A DNA stretch of 63,279 nt, taken from Acetobacter aceti NBRC 14818 (GTDB lineage Bacteria > Pseudomonadota > Alphaproteobacteria > Acetobacterales > Acetobacteraceae). Below the pieces are notes generated by a model. It did no database searches. It saw only the letters and a list, made by a program, of their open reading frames with translations, and was not told the DNA's origin. The stretch spans positions 1 through 63,279 of the forward strand of contig NZ_AP023411.1 of NCBI RefSeq assembly GCF_000193495.2. Direction: 5' to 3'. The position numbers and the translations under genes are program-made. This document shows positions 41,544 to 51,180 of the stretch, one piece after another (the first letter of the stretch is position 1; each line of letters opens with the position of its first letter).

Positions 41544-42230
41544 ATGAAGGCATATAGTCTGGTTGCAGTGGTATGGTTTTCTCTCATTGGAGCGGATGCC
41601 GCCCATGCGCAGGTAGCTGTATTTGATAATGCAAGCATTGCGCAAAGCGTCACCAATACCACAAATGAAATCAATCAGATGATGGACGAGCTGAAGCAGC
41701 TACAAGCGCAATATCAGCTCCTTCAGAACATTCCGAATGTTGCAACGGGGATGCTGACGACTTTCAACAGCGCCAATCTGCAAAATCCTCTGCCGACAGT
41801 TACACAAGCAACCGGTCAGATCACGGGAGCAACCAATACACTGAATAGCTATGGTCAGTCATTTATGAGCCTGAACAGGTATTCAGCTACGGGAACAGAT
41901 CCAGTTGCGCAGTCATATCAGCAGAGAGAAACTTCTTTAGCAAACATTCAAGGTATAGCAGCGCAGAACCTTGATTCTATTAACCAGCGCCTCGCTTCGC
42001 TTGATGAAATGAAGCAGGAACTGTCGAACGCAAAGGATATTACGCAGGTCAGCACGATTAACGGTCGGATAGCCGTCGAGAATCAGGCCATCCAGGCACA
42101 GGCGGCTGCGGCCCAAAATCTTCAGACTCTCTCTATGGCGCAGATCCGAAATCAGGAATTGCAGGAGCAAGAGGCGGCGCGGAAGGACGACGAAGCGACC
42201 GCTGCTTATTTCCCTGCGGCCATCCAGTGA
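41544..42230 (+). CDS. virB5: VirB5 minor pilin
   Basis: 228 residues with a signal peptide (cut after AHAQ) and a helical mature part (EINQMMDELKQLQAQYQLLQ; LASLDEMKQELSNAKDITQV) typical of VirB5/TrwJ, the pilus tip protein. Confidence 0.85.
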   Translation: MKAYSLVAVVWFSLIGADAAHAQVAVFDNASIAQSVTNTTNEINQMMDELKQLQAQYQLLQNIPNVATGMLTTFNSANLQNPLPTVTQATGQITGATNTLNSYGQSFMSLNRYSATGTDPVAQSYQQRETSLANIQGIAAQNLDSINQRLASLDEMKQELSNAKDITQVSTINGRIAVENQAIQAQAAAAQNLQTLSMAQIRNQELQEQEAARKDDEATAAYFPAAIQ

Positions 42231-42241
42231 AGGGATATGCT

Positions 42242-42637
42242 GTGAACGGTTACAAGACCCTTGTTGTGGCATCTTTGGGCGTGCTTGCGAGTGGTGTGGC
42301 TTCTGCTCACCCGTTACCCAATGCCGCGGAGCATACAGTGGAATGGTATTCATCGCACGCGGCCGAACGGCGTCAGGTAAACCGTGAGTGCATGAACGAC
42401 CGGACGTATGAGAATTATCCGGATTGTAGGAATGCCGTTGCGGCTGAGACAGGTGCCGAAGCCCCGGCCCAGCCAGCAACGGACGACATGACGCAGCCGG
42501 GTTATTACGTGGACAAGCGGCAGCGTGACATCGTGCTGGCTTTGTGCGGGGTGAACCATCCTCCCCCGGCCGCCGTATGTAGCGCAGCAAGAAACGCAGC
42601 CTCGGCAGCCAACAAAAAGGGAAGCGGTCGGCAATAG
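42242..42637 (+). CDS. EexN-like entry-exclusion protein
   Basis: GTG 42242 with AAGGGA is a better start than GTG 42227 (131 residues). The signal peptide ends in GVASA without a lipobox. The mature part EHTVEWYSSHAAERRQVNRE and CMNDRTYENYPDCRNA match the EexN pattern (two Cys spaced 12). EexN proteins block entry of a second like plasmid. The position between virB5 and virB6 is usual. Confidence 0.75.
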   Translation: MNGYKTLVVASLGVLASGVASAHPLPNAAEHTVEWYSSHAAERRQVNRECMNDRTYENYPDCRNAVAAETGAEAPAQPATDDMTQPGYYVDKRQRDIVLALCGVNHPPPAAVCSAARNAASAANKKGSGRQ

Positions 42638-42681
42638 ACGTGAACTTAAAGACGGTGCGCCGTTGACGCGGGGTAAAGACT

Positions 42682-43602
42682 ATGACGACGCCATTTGAAG
42701 ACTTCGACACAAGCCTACGGACAGCTTTTTCGACCGGGACATCGAATGTCATCAGCCAAGGACTGTCTGCTGTGGCGTCCCCGTTCACGGCGTTGATTGT
42801 TCTGTGGGTGATTGTCCAGGGCGTACTCGTCATGCGTGGTGATCTGGATGCCAGACGCGGCATATCAAGGATTATTCGGGTGACGCTAGTTTCCGCATTC
42901 ATCTTGGAAGCTGGCATATACAACGGTTACGTCGTGAATCTTTTCCAGACTGTGCTTCCGACTTGGGCTGCGAGTTCGGTATCCAGCTCTACGGCTTCGA
43001 CACCTAAATTGCTGGACGACATCTGGAACAGCCTCGTCAATTATTCGGCAACAATAGATAAGCAACTTCATTGGTTTCAGGTTGTCGATCTGATTGAGCT
43101 GGCAATGATAGCGATCGCAGATGGTACGATGCTGACAATAGCTTTTGCCATCTACATCTGCTCAAGCCTCATGACTGCGGTGATTCTGTCTCTCGGTCCA
43201 TTCGTCATTGCAGGTTTCCTATTCGATGCGACAAGAAATATTTCCGAACGATGGATAGGAAAGCTGGTGGGCCTCGCTCTCCTGTCATTGCTTGTTGATG
43301 TTACGATGATAATCGTGGCGACAGGCATACGGACTTATATGTTGGCCTGTAATCTTAATGCAGTTTCTGCTGCGGGAACGCCGGGTATTGCCATTCAGAT
43401 TATGGAACAGACGGCGATGTTTATTGCCGTATCGACCTTTATTCTTATTTCGTTGCCGGCTGCTGCTGCTTTTATCGGCGGGGGAGTATCGCTCAATCCT
43501 GCTGGGGCAATCCTGAATACAATCATTGGCGGCGCAACGGGTGGTGTTGGGACTGTCGCAAAGGCAGGGGCCAACATCGGCAGGAAGTCTTCTAATAAAT
43601 AA
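42682..43602 (+). CDS. virB6: VirB6 polytopic membrane protein
   Basis: 306 residues with at least five hydrophobic segments. WVIVQGVLVMRGDLDARRGI and the TrbL/VirB6 core (LSLGPFVIAGFLFDATRNIS) are recognisable. It forms part of the inner-membrane channel. Confidence 0.85.
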   Translation: MTTPFEDFDTSLRTAFSTGTSNVISQGLSAVASPFTALIVLWVIVQGVLVMRGDLDARRGISRIIRVTLVSAFILEAGIYNGYVVNLFQTVLPTWAASSVSSSTASTPKLLDDIWNSLVNYSATIDKQLHWFQVVDLIELAMIAIADGTMLTIAFAIYICSSLMTAVILSLGPFVIAGFLFDATRNISERWIGKLVGLALLSLLVDVTMIIVATGIRTYMLACNLNAVSAAGTPGIAIQIMEQTAMFIAVSTFILISLPAAAAFIGGGVSLNPAGAILNTIIGGATGGVGTVAKAGANIGRKSSNK

Positions 43603-43640
43603 CTAAGTTAAGTTTTAACATTACTAGGGGAGTAAGACGG

Positions 43641-43811
43641 ATGGCAAAGATCCGTATAAGTATTTCTGTACTCATGCTCTCTGTTTTATCGGCGTGCGCA
43701 AGTCACGATCCGGTCCCAAAATGCAAAGGACCGACATTTGCTCTGAACTCGGGGCACTGGAAACCGACAGAAGCGGACCTCAAAAAGCCAAAGGAGATTG
43801 GGCATAAATGA
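43641..43811 (+). CDS. virB7: VirB7-like lipoprotein (56 residues)
   Basis: Read directly from the bases: ATG 43641 after GGGGAGTAAG. The signal peptide ends in SVLSAC, so the lipobox Cys is residue 19. The short mature part has a second Cys (VPKCKG, residue 28), which in VirB7 pairs with VirB9. Its TGA overlaps the virB8 ATG as ATGA. Position between virB6 and virB8 fits. Confidence 0.82.
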   Translation: MAKIRISISVLMLSVLSACASHDPVPKCKGPTFALNSGHWKPTEADLKKPKEIGHK

Positions 43812-44497
43812 CAGATCAGAAATTTGTCCCGCCCGTTCCGAAGGAAAAGATGGCGGAATATTATGAGCAGGTCGAGAATTTCCAGAAGTCGCGAGCGCGC
43901 GCGGTCGTCAAGATCAATAAGTACCTGACGATCGGCTTAGGAATTTCATTGCTGGCTAACGTCGGCTTGGCCTGGTCGGTTGCTTCGCTGTTGCCGTTGG
44001 AAAAGCTGGTGCCCATGCCGTTGTGGGTTCGCCCGGACGGAACGGTTGATAGCGAGATCTCCATGTCACGCTTGCCGAAGACAATGGACGAAGCAGTCGT
44101 CAATGCAGCGGTGTGGCAATATGTTCGGCTGCGCGAGGGCTATACATATGCCACGGCGCGCTATGCCTATGACACGGTTTCTCTCATGAGCAACGAACAA
44201 GTCAGAGAGCAATATCAGTCGTGGTTTAATTTCCCCAACCCCAAGAGCCCACAGGTAACGGTTGGAAAAAGGGGCCAGATCGACGCCGAACGTCTGTCTC
44301 TCGCTCCCATTGGCAATAACGTCATTCAGGTGCGCTTCCGGCGCATTGTGTCGATGGAGGGAGCGCGCCCACAGACGACGACCTGGACCGCGACTATGCA
44401 GATTCAGAGGGTCACGGATCTTCCGGCCAGTGCCCGCTTGGCAAATCCGGGCGGTGTGATCGTCACGTCCTATCAGTCGTCGGAGGATGGGGTATGA
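43808..44497 (+). CDS. virB8: VirB8 assembly factor
   Basis: 229 residues: short cytoplasmic N-terminus, one membrane helix (about 38-60) and a periplasmic NTF2-like domain (YVRLREGYTYATARYAYDTV, QVRFRRIVSMEGARPQTTTW). Overlaps virB7 and virB9 by four bases each. Confidence 0.9.
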   Translation: MTDQKFVPPVPKEKMAEYYEQVENFQKSRARAVVKINKYLTIGLGISLLANVGLAWSVASLLPLEKLVPMPLWVRPDGTVDSEISMSRLPKTMDEAVVNAAVWQYVRLREGYTYATARYAYDTVSLMSNEQVREQYQSWFNFPNPKSPQVTVGKRGQIDAERLSLAPIGNNVIQVRFRRIVSMEGARPQTTTWTATMQIQRVTDLPASARLANPGGVIVTSYQSSEDGV

Positions 44498-45414
44498 TTC
44501 AGCGTCTCGCAGTTGCTGCCTTCCTTGCAGCGACCTCTCTTTCGGTCGTGCCCGCATTTGCAGAGCAAGACCCTCTACCCAGCCGTCATGACACGCGAAT
44601 GCGGTACGTGCCTTATGTAGCGGATCAGGTTGTTCATCTTTCGACTGCCGTGGGGGCGACACTGGTGGTTGGTTTCAGTCCTCATGAAACCGTCGATCGC
44701 GTCGCAGTGAGTGACAGCATACATCTGAAGGCAGCCCCGGCAGGGAACTATCTTTTCTTCAAAGCGACACAGGGGCTTGGCCTTCAGCCTGTTATCGTGT
44801 TGACACGAAACGATACCGGTGCCGAGCGGCGATACGTCTTTGAAGTGACGACAGTTGCAAGTGCGTCGCTCGCGAATGCGACGGACGGCGTTTACTACAG
44901 CGTGCAGTTCACTTATCCCGCTGATGAAGCCGCAGCGCGTCGTGCAGCCGTCCTGGCCCGGCAGCAACAGGAGCGGGCTCAGGCCGAGGCACGAGCAAAA
45001 GAGTTGGAACTTCAGCTCGCGCATGAAAGGATGGAACGGGAAACAAAAGACCCGAATTTCGGTCCCAAGAATTGGAAATACATTGCTCAGGGTGATCGTT
45101 CTATTCTTCCTATCGAAGTATGGGACAATGGAAACATCACTGTTTTCCGGTTTCCGGGGAATGTGCGTCTTCCCTCGCTTTTCACGATCAATCCGGACGG
45201 CAAAGAAGCGACTGCCAATTATAGCGTGAAGAACGATCCGGCTGGGTGGGGAACACTGATGATTGCCGATCATCTCGCCCCAGCATGGCGTCTGCGAGAT
45301 GGAAACACCGTCTTGTGCGTCTTCAACAAGGCATTTGATCCGGTTGGTCGTAACCCAGGCACAAATACCATCAGCCCGAACGTGGTCCGCACGCTGAAGG
45401 AGGCCGCCCAATGA
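44494..45414 (+). CDS. virB9: VirB9 outer-membrane complex protein
   Basis: 306 residues with signal peptide (cut after PAFAEQ), the N-terminal TrbG/VirB9 domain (RMRYVPYVADQVVHLSTAVG) and a C-terminal beta domain (PTAWKY-like FGPKNWKYIAQGDRSILPIE). Coupled to virB8 and virB10 by ATGA overlaps. Confidence 0.9.
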   Translation: MIQRLAVAAFLAATSLSVVPAFAEQDPLPSRHDTRMRYVPYVADQVVHLSTAVGATLVVGFSPHETVDRVAVSDSIHLKAAPAGNYLFFKATQGLGLQPVIVLTRNDTGAERRYVFEVTTVASASLANATDGVYYSVQFTYPADEAAARRAAVLARQQQERAQAEARAKELELQLAHERMERETKDPNFGPKNWKYIAQGDRSILPIEVWDNGNITVFRFPGNVRLPSLFTINPDGKEATANYSVKNDPAGWGTLMIADHLAPAWRLRDGNTVLCVFNKAFDPVGRNPGTNTISPNVVRTLKEAAQ

Positions 45415-46544
45415 GCGACGAACAAAACAACAATAGTGGAATTAACGACGGCGGCTCTCTCGTATCAAACAACAATCGACGCGAACTAAACGCATGGCAA
45501 AAGGTTGGCATTTTCATACTCGTTGTCGTAGTTGCGCTGGGTTTTATTTGGCTTCGTGCTCTCGATAGAGCGAAGAAAACAGAGGAACAGAATAATCAGC
45601 CTGTCGTAGCGGCTGGGACGCACATGCGCAGCGCACCGCTGACACCGCCACCTGCTCTTACAGACCAAAATCTGCCAATGCCGCAGCAAGCTCCGCAGCG
45701 GTTTTTTATGCCTGCGCAAGCAACGCATCACGAGGTAACGCCGGCAGAAAGCCCGATTTTTGCCGCGTCAGGAGGCTCGGGGGGAAGCTCTGCACCTCAG
45801 CCCGCGTCTGCGCAGGAATCTCCCAAGACGGTGACGGTCAATGGAGCACAGCCCCCGGCCGGACAAGATCCGCAGGGGGATAGGTCACTGGCCGTTCGGC
45901 TAAAGCCGACAGTGTTGGAGGAAGCGCGCGCGCGGTTGCTTCCGCACCCGGACTTTCTGGTTACGAAGGGGACAATTATCCCGTGCATTCTTCAGACCAA
46001 GCTAAACACTCAACTCGCCGGATACGCGAAATGTGTGATTCCCCTAGATGTGCGGAGCACAACGGGGAATGTGGTTCTCATGGACAAGGGGACGATTGTC
46101 ACCGGTGAGATGCAGCACGGTTTAATGCGCGGTGAAGACCGGGCATTCGTGATTTGGGATCGGGCAGAGACACCGGAACACGGCATCATTGATCTTGCAT
46201 CACCCGCGACGGGTGAGCTGGGCGAGAGCGGTGTTAAAGTGACGGTGAACAATCACTGGTGGTCGCGCTTTGGCAGCGCCATTCTTCTAAGCGTGATTCA
46301 GGGTGGTCTCGATGCCGGGGTCGAGCTGGCATCCCGGGTTGGTAGCAACAATAGCGGTGCATACTTCAATTCATTCCAGTCAAACGGGCAGACAGTCGCG
46401 AATACGGCGTTGCAAGCGGACATCAATATTCAACCAACTGGAGAAAAAGCACAGGGAAAGACGGTCGCTATTTTTGTCGCGCGCGATCTTGATTTCTCGG
46501 ACATCTATGACCTGAAGCCAACGGTAGGTAGCAATGCTCAATGA
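45411..46544 (+). CDS. virB10: VirB10 energy-sensing scaffold
   Basis: 377 residues: cytoplasmic N-terminus, one membrane helix (about 30-50), Pro-rich linker, then the VirB10 beta-barrel (LVTKGTIIPCILQTKLNTQL; RAFVIWDRAETPEHGIIDLA; NNHWWSRFGSAILLS). It spans both membranes. Confidence 0.92.
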   Translation: MSDEQNNNSGINDGGSLVSNNNRRELNAWQKVGIFILVVVVALGFIWLRALDRAKKTEEQNNQPVVAAGTHMRSAPLTPPPALTDQNLPMPQQAPQRFFMPAQATHHEVTPAESPIFAASGGSGGSSAPQPASAQESPKTVTVNGAQPPAGQDPQGDRSLAVRLKPTVLEEARARLLPHPDFLVTKGTIIPCILQTKLNTQLAGYAKCVIPLDVRSTTGNVVLMDKGTIVTGEMQHGLMRGEDRAFVIWDRAETPEHGIIDLASPATGELGESGVKVTVNNHWWSRFGSAILLSVIQGGLDAGVELASRVGSNNSGAYFNSFQSNGQTVANTALQADINIQPTGEKAQGKTVAIFVARDLDFSDIYDLKPTVGSNAQ

Positions 46545-47574
46545 AGCAGCGGTACAGCTCCGTTTCCTGATGCAGCCCCTTGCGGGCTGGCTCGAAGACC
46601 CGGCGACGGAAGAGATCTGCGTTAATAAGCCCGGAGAGGTTTTTGTTCGGCAGAGGGGTGTGTTTACACAACACGCTCTTCCCTTGAGCTATACGGATCT
46701 GGAAGACATCGCGATCCTGGCAGGAGCTTTGCGCAAACAGGACGTGGGTGAACGGCATCCTCTGTGCTCTACCGAGTTGCCAAACGGGGAGCGTCTGCAA
46801 GTGTGTTTGCCGCCAGCCGTACCCGCGGGGACGGTGAGCCTGACGATCCGGCGGCCAGGGGGGAGTGTGGCTGCCCTCAGTTCCGTGACAAAGCGGTACA
46901 ACATTGCGCGTTGGAACCGCTGGGATAAACGGACAGAGGCCGAAGAGAAACGGCACGAAGAGGTTCTGCGGTATTACGATGAAGGCAATTTCGAAGCCTT
47001 CCTCGCTGCGTGTGTACGGAACCGTATGACCATGCTGCTGTGCGGGGCGACGGGCTCTGGAAAGACCACGATGGGCCGAACGCTGATTTCGGCCATTCCG
47101 CTGCATGAGCGGCTGATAACGATCGAAGACACGTTAGAGCTTGTTATTCCGCACCCCAACCATGTGCGGTTGCTCTATTCAAAGTCGGGAACAGGAATCA
47201 GCTCGGTCAGTGCGGAAGACCTTTTGCACGCAAGTCTGCGCATGAGACCGGATCGGATCTTGCCGGCGGAGCTTCGCGACGACGCCGCATGGACATATCT
47301 CAATGAGGTCGTATCGGGGCATCCCGGTTCGATTTCTACCATTCATGGCGCAAATCCGGTTCAGGCGTTCAAGAAGCTCTTCTCGCTTATCAAGGGCTCG
47401 CCCCAGGGGGCGGCGCTAGAAGACAAAACTCTTGTGGACATGCTCTCCGCCGCGATTGACGTAATCGTGCCCTTCGAGACGACAGGCGAGATCTATTCCA
47501 TCGGCGAAGTGTGGCTGGCAGCGGATGCGCGCCGTAGAGGCGAGACAGCAGCAGATCTTCTGACGAAATACTGA
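46534..47574 (+). CDS. virB11: VirB11 hexameric ATPase
   Basis: 346 residues with Walker A CGATGSGKTTMGR (about 170-182), the Asp box (ITIEDTLELV) and His box (HPGSISTIHGANP). It overlaps virB10 by 11 bases. Confidence 0.93.
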   Translation: MLNEAAVQLRFLMQPLAGWLEDPATEEICVNKPGEVFVRQRGVFTQHALPLSYTDLEDIAILAGALRKQDVGERHPLCSTELPNGERLQVCLPPAVPAGTVSLTIRRPGGSVAALSSVTKRYNIARWNRWDKRTEAEEKRHEEVLRYYDEGNFEAFLAACVRNRMTMLLCGATGSGKTTMGRTLISAIPLHERLITIEDTLELVIPHPNHVRLLYSKSGTGISSVSAEDLLHASLRMRPDRILPAELRDDAAWTYLNEVVSGHPGSISTIHGANPVQAFKKLFSLIKGSPQGAALEDKTLVDMLSAAIDVIVPFETTGEIYSIGEVWLAADARRRGETAADLLTKY

Positions 47575-47587
47575 AAGGAAGCGCACG

Positions 47588-49408
47588 ATGGCGTCAGAAA
47601 ACAAGTCGATCGTCTTGATCGCCCGGATTATCCTCGGAATTCTGATGGTATTTGTGTCTTGGACCGTTGTCGCGTCTTTTGTTTTTCTGAAGGGAACGGG
47701 TTTATCGGGCTCGTTCGAGCATCCTTTCTATCAATGGTGGCTCTATTTTCTGTATGGCCGGGATAATCCGATCGTAGTGCAATGGCTCAAGATCGGCGCG
47801 GGGGCAGGCGGTGTTGTGGTTGCGCTGGTAATGCTGGCGGTGATCTTCCGGCGTGGTGCAATCGGCCCTTCTCTGCGCCCGTCCATATTCAGTCGAAGGC
47901 AACGGCCTATCCGTGGCGTGACAGAGAATCATGGCTATGCGGACTGGATGACAATGAAGCAGGCCAGGCAGCTCTTTCCACGTCCTTCCGCTGAATATGG
48001 AGGTGTCGTTGTAGGCGAAGCCTATCGCGTGGACGAAGACCGGCATGCAAGGGTGCCCTTTCATCCTAAAGAGCCGAAAACATGGGGACAGGGCGGCCGT
48101 GCGCCATTGCTCATAGATCCCTGTGAGACAGGATCGACCCACAGTCTGGTTTTTGCCGGACCGGGATCGTTCAAGTCCACGTCGGCCGTCACCACGCTGA
48201 CCACATGGACGGGCTCTGCCGTGGTGCTTGATCCGAGTACAGAATTGGGGCCGATGCTTCGACCGTTCCGCGAAACGCTGGGTCATCAGGTCTACGAGCT
48301 GCGGCTCGGTGGAGATGTTGGCTTTAATGTCTTGGACTGGATCGACATTCGTTCGCCCGAAGCAATCACGAATATACAGGACGTGGTGTCATGGATATGC
48401 CGGGAGAGTGGTGCCAAAAAAGACGCCAATAACGAGTTTTTTGACCGGCAGGGCCGCAATCTCGTGACGTGTTTATTGGCGCACATGATGTTTGATCCGG
48501 ACCTTCCAGCCGAGGAAAAGACCTTGCGGACGCTGAGAAGCGGGGTCTGCACGCCGCAAGAAGAAATGCGGAATCTGCTGAACACGATCCATGCGAGCAG
48601 TCCGTGCGCCTATGCGAGCCAGACGGCCGGCGCGCTCAAGGGACTGGTCGATGAGACGTTTTCCGGGGTGTATGGCAATGCCGATGACAAGACAGCCTGG
48701 CTCAGTAATCCTGCGTTTGCGGACCTGGTGTCCGGAGACAGTTTTCGCTCGTCAGATCTGGTCGATGGCAAGATGGATGTTTTCGTACAGTTGCCATTGC
48801 GGGCTTTGGAAAACACACCCGAAATTGGTCGCACGATTATAGGGGCGTTACTGAATGCCGTTTATGAAGCTGATGGCAATATTCGGAATCGTGTCCTCTT
48901 CCTTCTGGACGAAGTCGCACGTCTCGGTCCTATGCGGATCATGGCAACAGCACGGGATGCCGGGCGCAAATACGGTATTACCCTGAGATTGCTCTATCAG
49001 TCGGTCGGACAACTCGAAGAACAATGGGGCCGTGAGGGAAAGCGAGCATGGTACGAGGCGGCCGCACATCGGACATATGTTGCGATCTCCGATCTCGATA
49101 CCGCGAAAGAGCTGGAAGAAACCTTCGGTCAGTATGGTGTCATGGCGACATCCGTGGGCAGCAATACCGGCACGTCGGGGAAAGGCTGGGAAGCGAGCAA
49201 CCGTTCGCGCGGGGCGAACACGAGCTATCACGAAATCAGCCGCCCGCTGATCCGACGGGAAGAACTGCTGAACGATGTCCGGGTAGATGAAGCGTTTGTG
49301 GTGGTGCGTGGTGGTCGTCCGTTGCGTTGCGGGATGCCTATCTATTTTCGACGGCCTGAAATCAGAGAAAAAATAGCGGCCAATCGGTTCAATAAGATCT
49401 CGGCCTGA
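47588..49408 (+). CDS. virD4: VirD4 coupling protein
   Basis: 606 residues with two N-terminal membrane helices and a TraG/VirD4 ATPase domain. The Walker A box is GPGSFKSTS (about 190-198), with Phe at the place of the usual Gly, as in some other VirD4 proteins. Walker B is VLFLLDEVARLG. It links the relaxosome to the channel. It lies at the end of the virB operon, far from the relaxase gene. Confidence 0.92.
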   Translation: MASENKSIVLIARIILGILMVFVSWTVVASFVFLKGTGLSGSFEHPFYQWWLYFLYGRDNPIVVQWLKIGAGAGGVVVALVMLAVIFRRGAIGPSLRPSIFSRRQRPIRGVTENHGYADWMTMKQARQLFPRPSAEYGGVVVGEAYRVDEDRHARVPFHPKEPKTWGQGGRAPLLIDPCETGSTHSLVFAGPGSFKSTSAVTTLTTWTGSAVVLDPSTELGPMLRPFRETLGHQVYELRLGGDVGFNVLDWIDIRSPEAITNIQDVVSWICRESGAKKDANNEFFDRQGRNLVTCLLAHMMFDPDLPAEEKTLRTLRSGVCTPQEEMRNLLNTIHASSPCAYASQTAGALKGLVDETFSGVYGNADDKTAWLSNPAFADLVSGDSFRSSDLVDGKMDVFVQLPLRALENTPEIGRTIIGALLNAVYEADGNIRNRVLFLLDEVARLGPMRIMATARDAGRKYGITLRLLYQSVGQLEEQWGREGKRAWYEAAAHRTYVAISDLDTAKELEETFGQYGVMATSVGSNTGTSGKGWEASNRSRGANTSYHEISRPLIRREELLNDVRVDEAFVVVRGGRPLRCGMPIYFRRPEIREKIAANRFNKISA

Positions 49409-49428
49409 GTGTCAGGGGGACATGAGCA

Positions 49429-49635
49429 ATGTCGGAAACGAACAATGAGAAGCGTCGGGATAAGGCGCGTCAGCAGGGAAGCCAGAAGACAGCCGGTATT
49501 GCCGAGGCGCAGAAAGCGGCATCGCGTGAGAATGTCGCTGATCGCTACTGGAAGCAAACAAGCGAAAAGGGACAGACCCCTGGACAGCGGGCGGAGAGCA
49601 ACAAGCCACGTGCAAAGCCCAAAAGCAGTCCGTAA
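49429..49635 (+). CDS. small basic disordered protein after virD4
   Basis: 68 residues, very hydrophilic (NNEKRRDKARQQGSQKTAGI), so probably disordered and possibly nucleic-acid binding. Starts 20 bases after virD4 in the same direction. No family recognised. Confidence 0.5.
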   Translation: MSETNNEKRRDKARQQGSQKTAGIAEAQKAASRENVADRYWKQTSEKGQTPGQRAESNKPRAKPKSSP

Positions 49636-49648
49636 CTAGGAGGCTGAC

Positions 49649-50227
49649 ATGCCTGAAGCGGGCTGGCTGTACGTTCTCGAAATTCCGGCATTACCTGGGG
49701 TAGTGAAGATCGGGCGCACGTCCAGAGATCCGACGTTACGATGCCGCGGGGTGGGCGGCGCGGATTGCCCCTTTGAGCTGGTTGTCGCGTGGAAGAAACC
49801 TGTGCCTGATGCGCAAGCGGCCGAAAAGCAGGCGCATCGGATGCTGGTTGCCAAGCGGCTGCGACGTGCAGACCGGGTGCTTGGTCATGTGGCTTTTGCC
49901 CGGTCCCGCGAGTTTTATCGGGCGAATGTCCAGGACGTCACGTCGGTCCTTGAGGTCATTGTTGCTTCTCGCGTGCGCGCGCGATCTTTGCTGCTGGCGG
50001 CAGCTCGCCCAGGTCGGTGTCAGCCCTTTCGATCAGGATGGAAAGGGCGACGCAAACTGGCAAGGCATTATCGGCCGACTGGCCGGGCGGCCGGGTTTAA
50101 TGCGCTCATGGTTCCTATGATGCTTCTTGCTGTCATTATGGCGGTGCGTCCGGATGTGAACTGGCTACCGTGGCCTATAGCGGCTTCGCTCGAATGGCTG
50201 GAATCGCTGAGTATGATGCTTTGGTAA
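49649..50227 (+). CDS. T5orf172/GIY-YIG-like domain with C-terminal membrane helix
   Basis: 192 residues after AGGAGG. The N-terminus GWLYVLEIPALPGVVKIGRT, then SRDPTLRCRGVG, is the T5orf172 pattern of the GIY-YIG superfamily (xLYVL, VKIGxT, R). The C-terminal 40 residues hold a hydrophobic segment (ALMVPMMLLAVIMAV). A nuclease-like domain tethered to the membrane beside the T4SS is unusual. It is the last gene of the operon. Confidence 0.7.
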   Translation: MPEAGWLYVLEIPALPGVVKIGRTSRDPTLRCRGVGGADCPFELVVAWKKPVPDAQAAEKQAHRMLVAKRLRRADRVLGHVAFARSREFYRANVQDVTSVLEVIVASRVRARSLLLAAARPGRCQPFRSGWKGRRKLARHYRPTGRAAGFNALMVPMMLLAVIMAVRPDVNWLPWPIAASLEWLESLSMMLW

Positions 50228-50379
50228 AGACAGTGATGGGCGATCAAAAAAAGCCATACAGTAACAGTAGGGCTGTTGATCGGCGGCTTAGGAAGATAAG
50301 CGAGGTGTCTGATCTGAGCAGCAAAATTGAGAAAATCGACGGTCATGATCTCCGTTTGCTTGATAGGATACCTTGACTT

Positions 50380-50415
50380 GTATCCATATATCTGAAAAGC
50401 CAGATATATGGATAC
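50380..50415 (+). promoter_or_regulatory. ars operator: perfect 15-bp inverted repeat
   Basis: GTATCCATATATCTG (50380-50394) and CAGATATATGGATAC (50401-50415) are exact complements around six bases. The right arm contains the arsR start codon, so bound ArsR would cover both promoter and start. TTGACT at 50373 is a likely -35 box. Confidence 0.8.
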
Positions 50416-50761
50416 AAACTCTGCCATTGCCGCACTTAGCGCCCTGTCACAGTCCACGCGGCTGGATATCTTCCGCCTGCTTGTGCGCCATGAGCCGGAC
50501 GGGCTGCCCGCCGGGGACGTCGCACGCCATCTTGATATGCCGCAGAACACGATCTCGGCCCACCTCGCCACCCTAGCCCGCGCCGGCCTGCTGACCTCGC
50601 AACGCCATAGCCGGCTGATCGTCTATCGCGCCTGTCTTTCTCGCCTGCACGACCTGATGCTTTTCCTCGTCAGGGACTGCTGTGCAGGCAGCCCCGAACT
50701 CTGCGCGCCCCTGGTCGCAACCCTGTCCTCCTGCTGTCCCTCCCCGGAAGCCCGATCATGA
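50408..50761 (+). CDS. arsR: ArsR-family arsenic-responsive repressor
   Basis: 117 residues with the ArsR winged helix (LSQSTRLDIFRLLVRHEPDG; VARHLDMPQNTISAHLATLA). There is no Cys in the DNA-recognition helix; As(III) is probably sensed by the C-terminal thiols DCCAGSPELC and CC. It overlaps arsC by four bases and has almost no 5' leader. Confidence 0.9.
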   Translation: MDTNSAIAALSALSQSTRLDIFRLLVRHEPDGLPAGDVARHLDMPQNTISAHLATLARAGLLTSQRHSRLIVYRACLSRLHDLMLFLVRDCCAGSPELCAPLVATLSSCCPSPEARS

Positions 50762-51180
50762 CCATCACGATCTACCACAACCCGGCCTGCGGCACGTCGC
50801 GCAATGTGCTGGCACTGATCCGCAACAGCGGCGAGGAGCCCCGGATCATCGAATATCTGAAAACCCCGCCCAGCCGTGCGGAACTGGTCAGTCTGATCGC
50901 CCGTATGGGCGTTCCGGTGCGCTCGATCCTGCGGGAAAAGGGTACGCCCTTTCACGAACTCGGCCTCAATAATCCGGCCCGGAGCGATGATGCGCTGATC
51001 GACGCCATGATCGCGCATCCGATCCTGATGAACCGGCCCATCGTCGTCACCCCGCTGGGTGCGGCACTCTGCCGTCCGTCTGAGGCGGTTCTGGACATCC
51101 TGCCCAACCCGCAGAGAGGCGCTTTCGTCAAAGAGGACGGCGAGAAGATCGTCGATGAATCCGGAAAGCGGATCGTCTGA
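50758..51180 (+). CDS. arsC: arsenate reductase (glutaredoxin type)
   Basis: 140 residues; the active-site Cys is in [14 protein letters not shown], and [15 protein letters not shown] holds the Arg that binds arsenate. It reduces As(V) to As(III) for export by ArsB. It overlaps arsR as ATGA and ends one base into arsB. Confidence 0.93.
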   Translation: MTITIYHNPACGTSRNVLALIRNSGEEPRIIEYLKTPPSRAELVSLIARMGVPVRSILREKGTPFHELGLNNPARSDDALIDAMIAHPILMNRPIVVTPLGAALCRPSEAVLDILPNPQRGAFVKEDGEKIVDESGKRIV

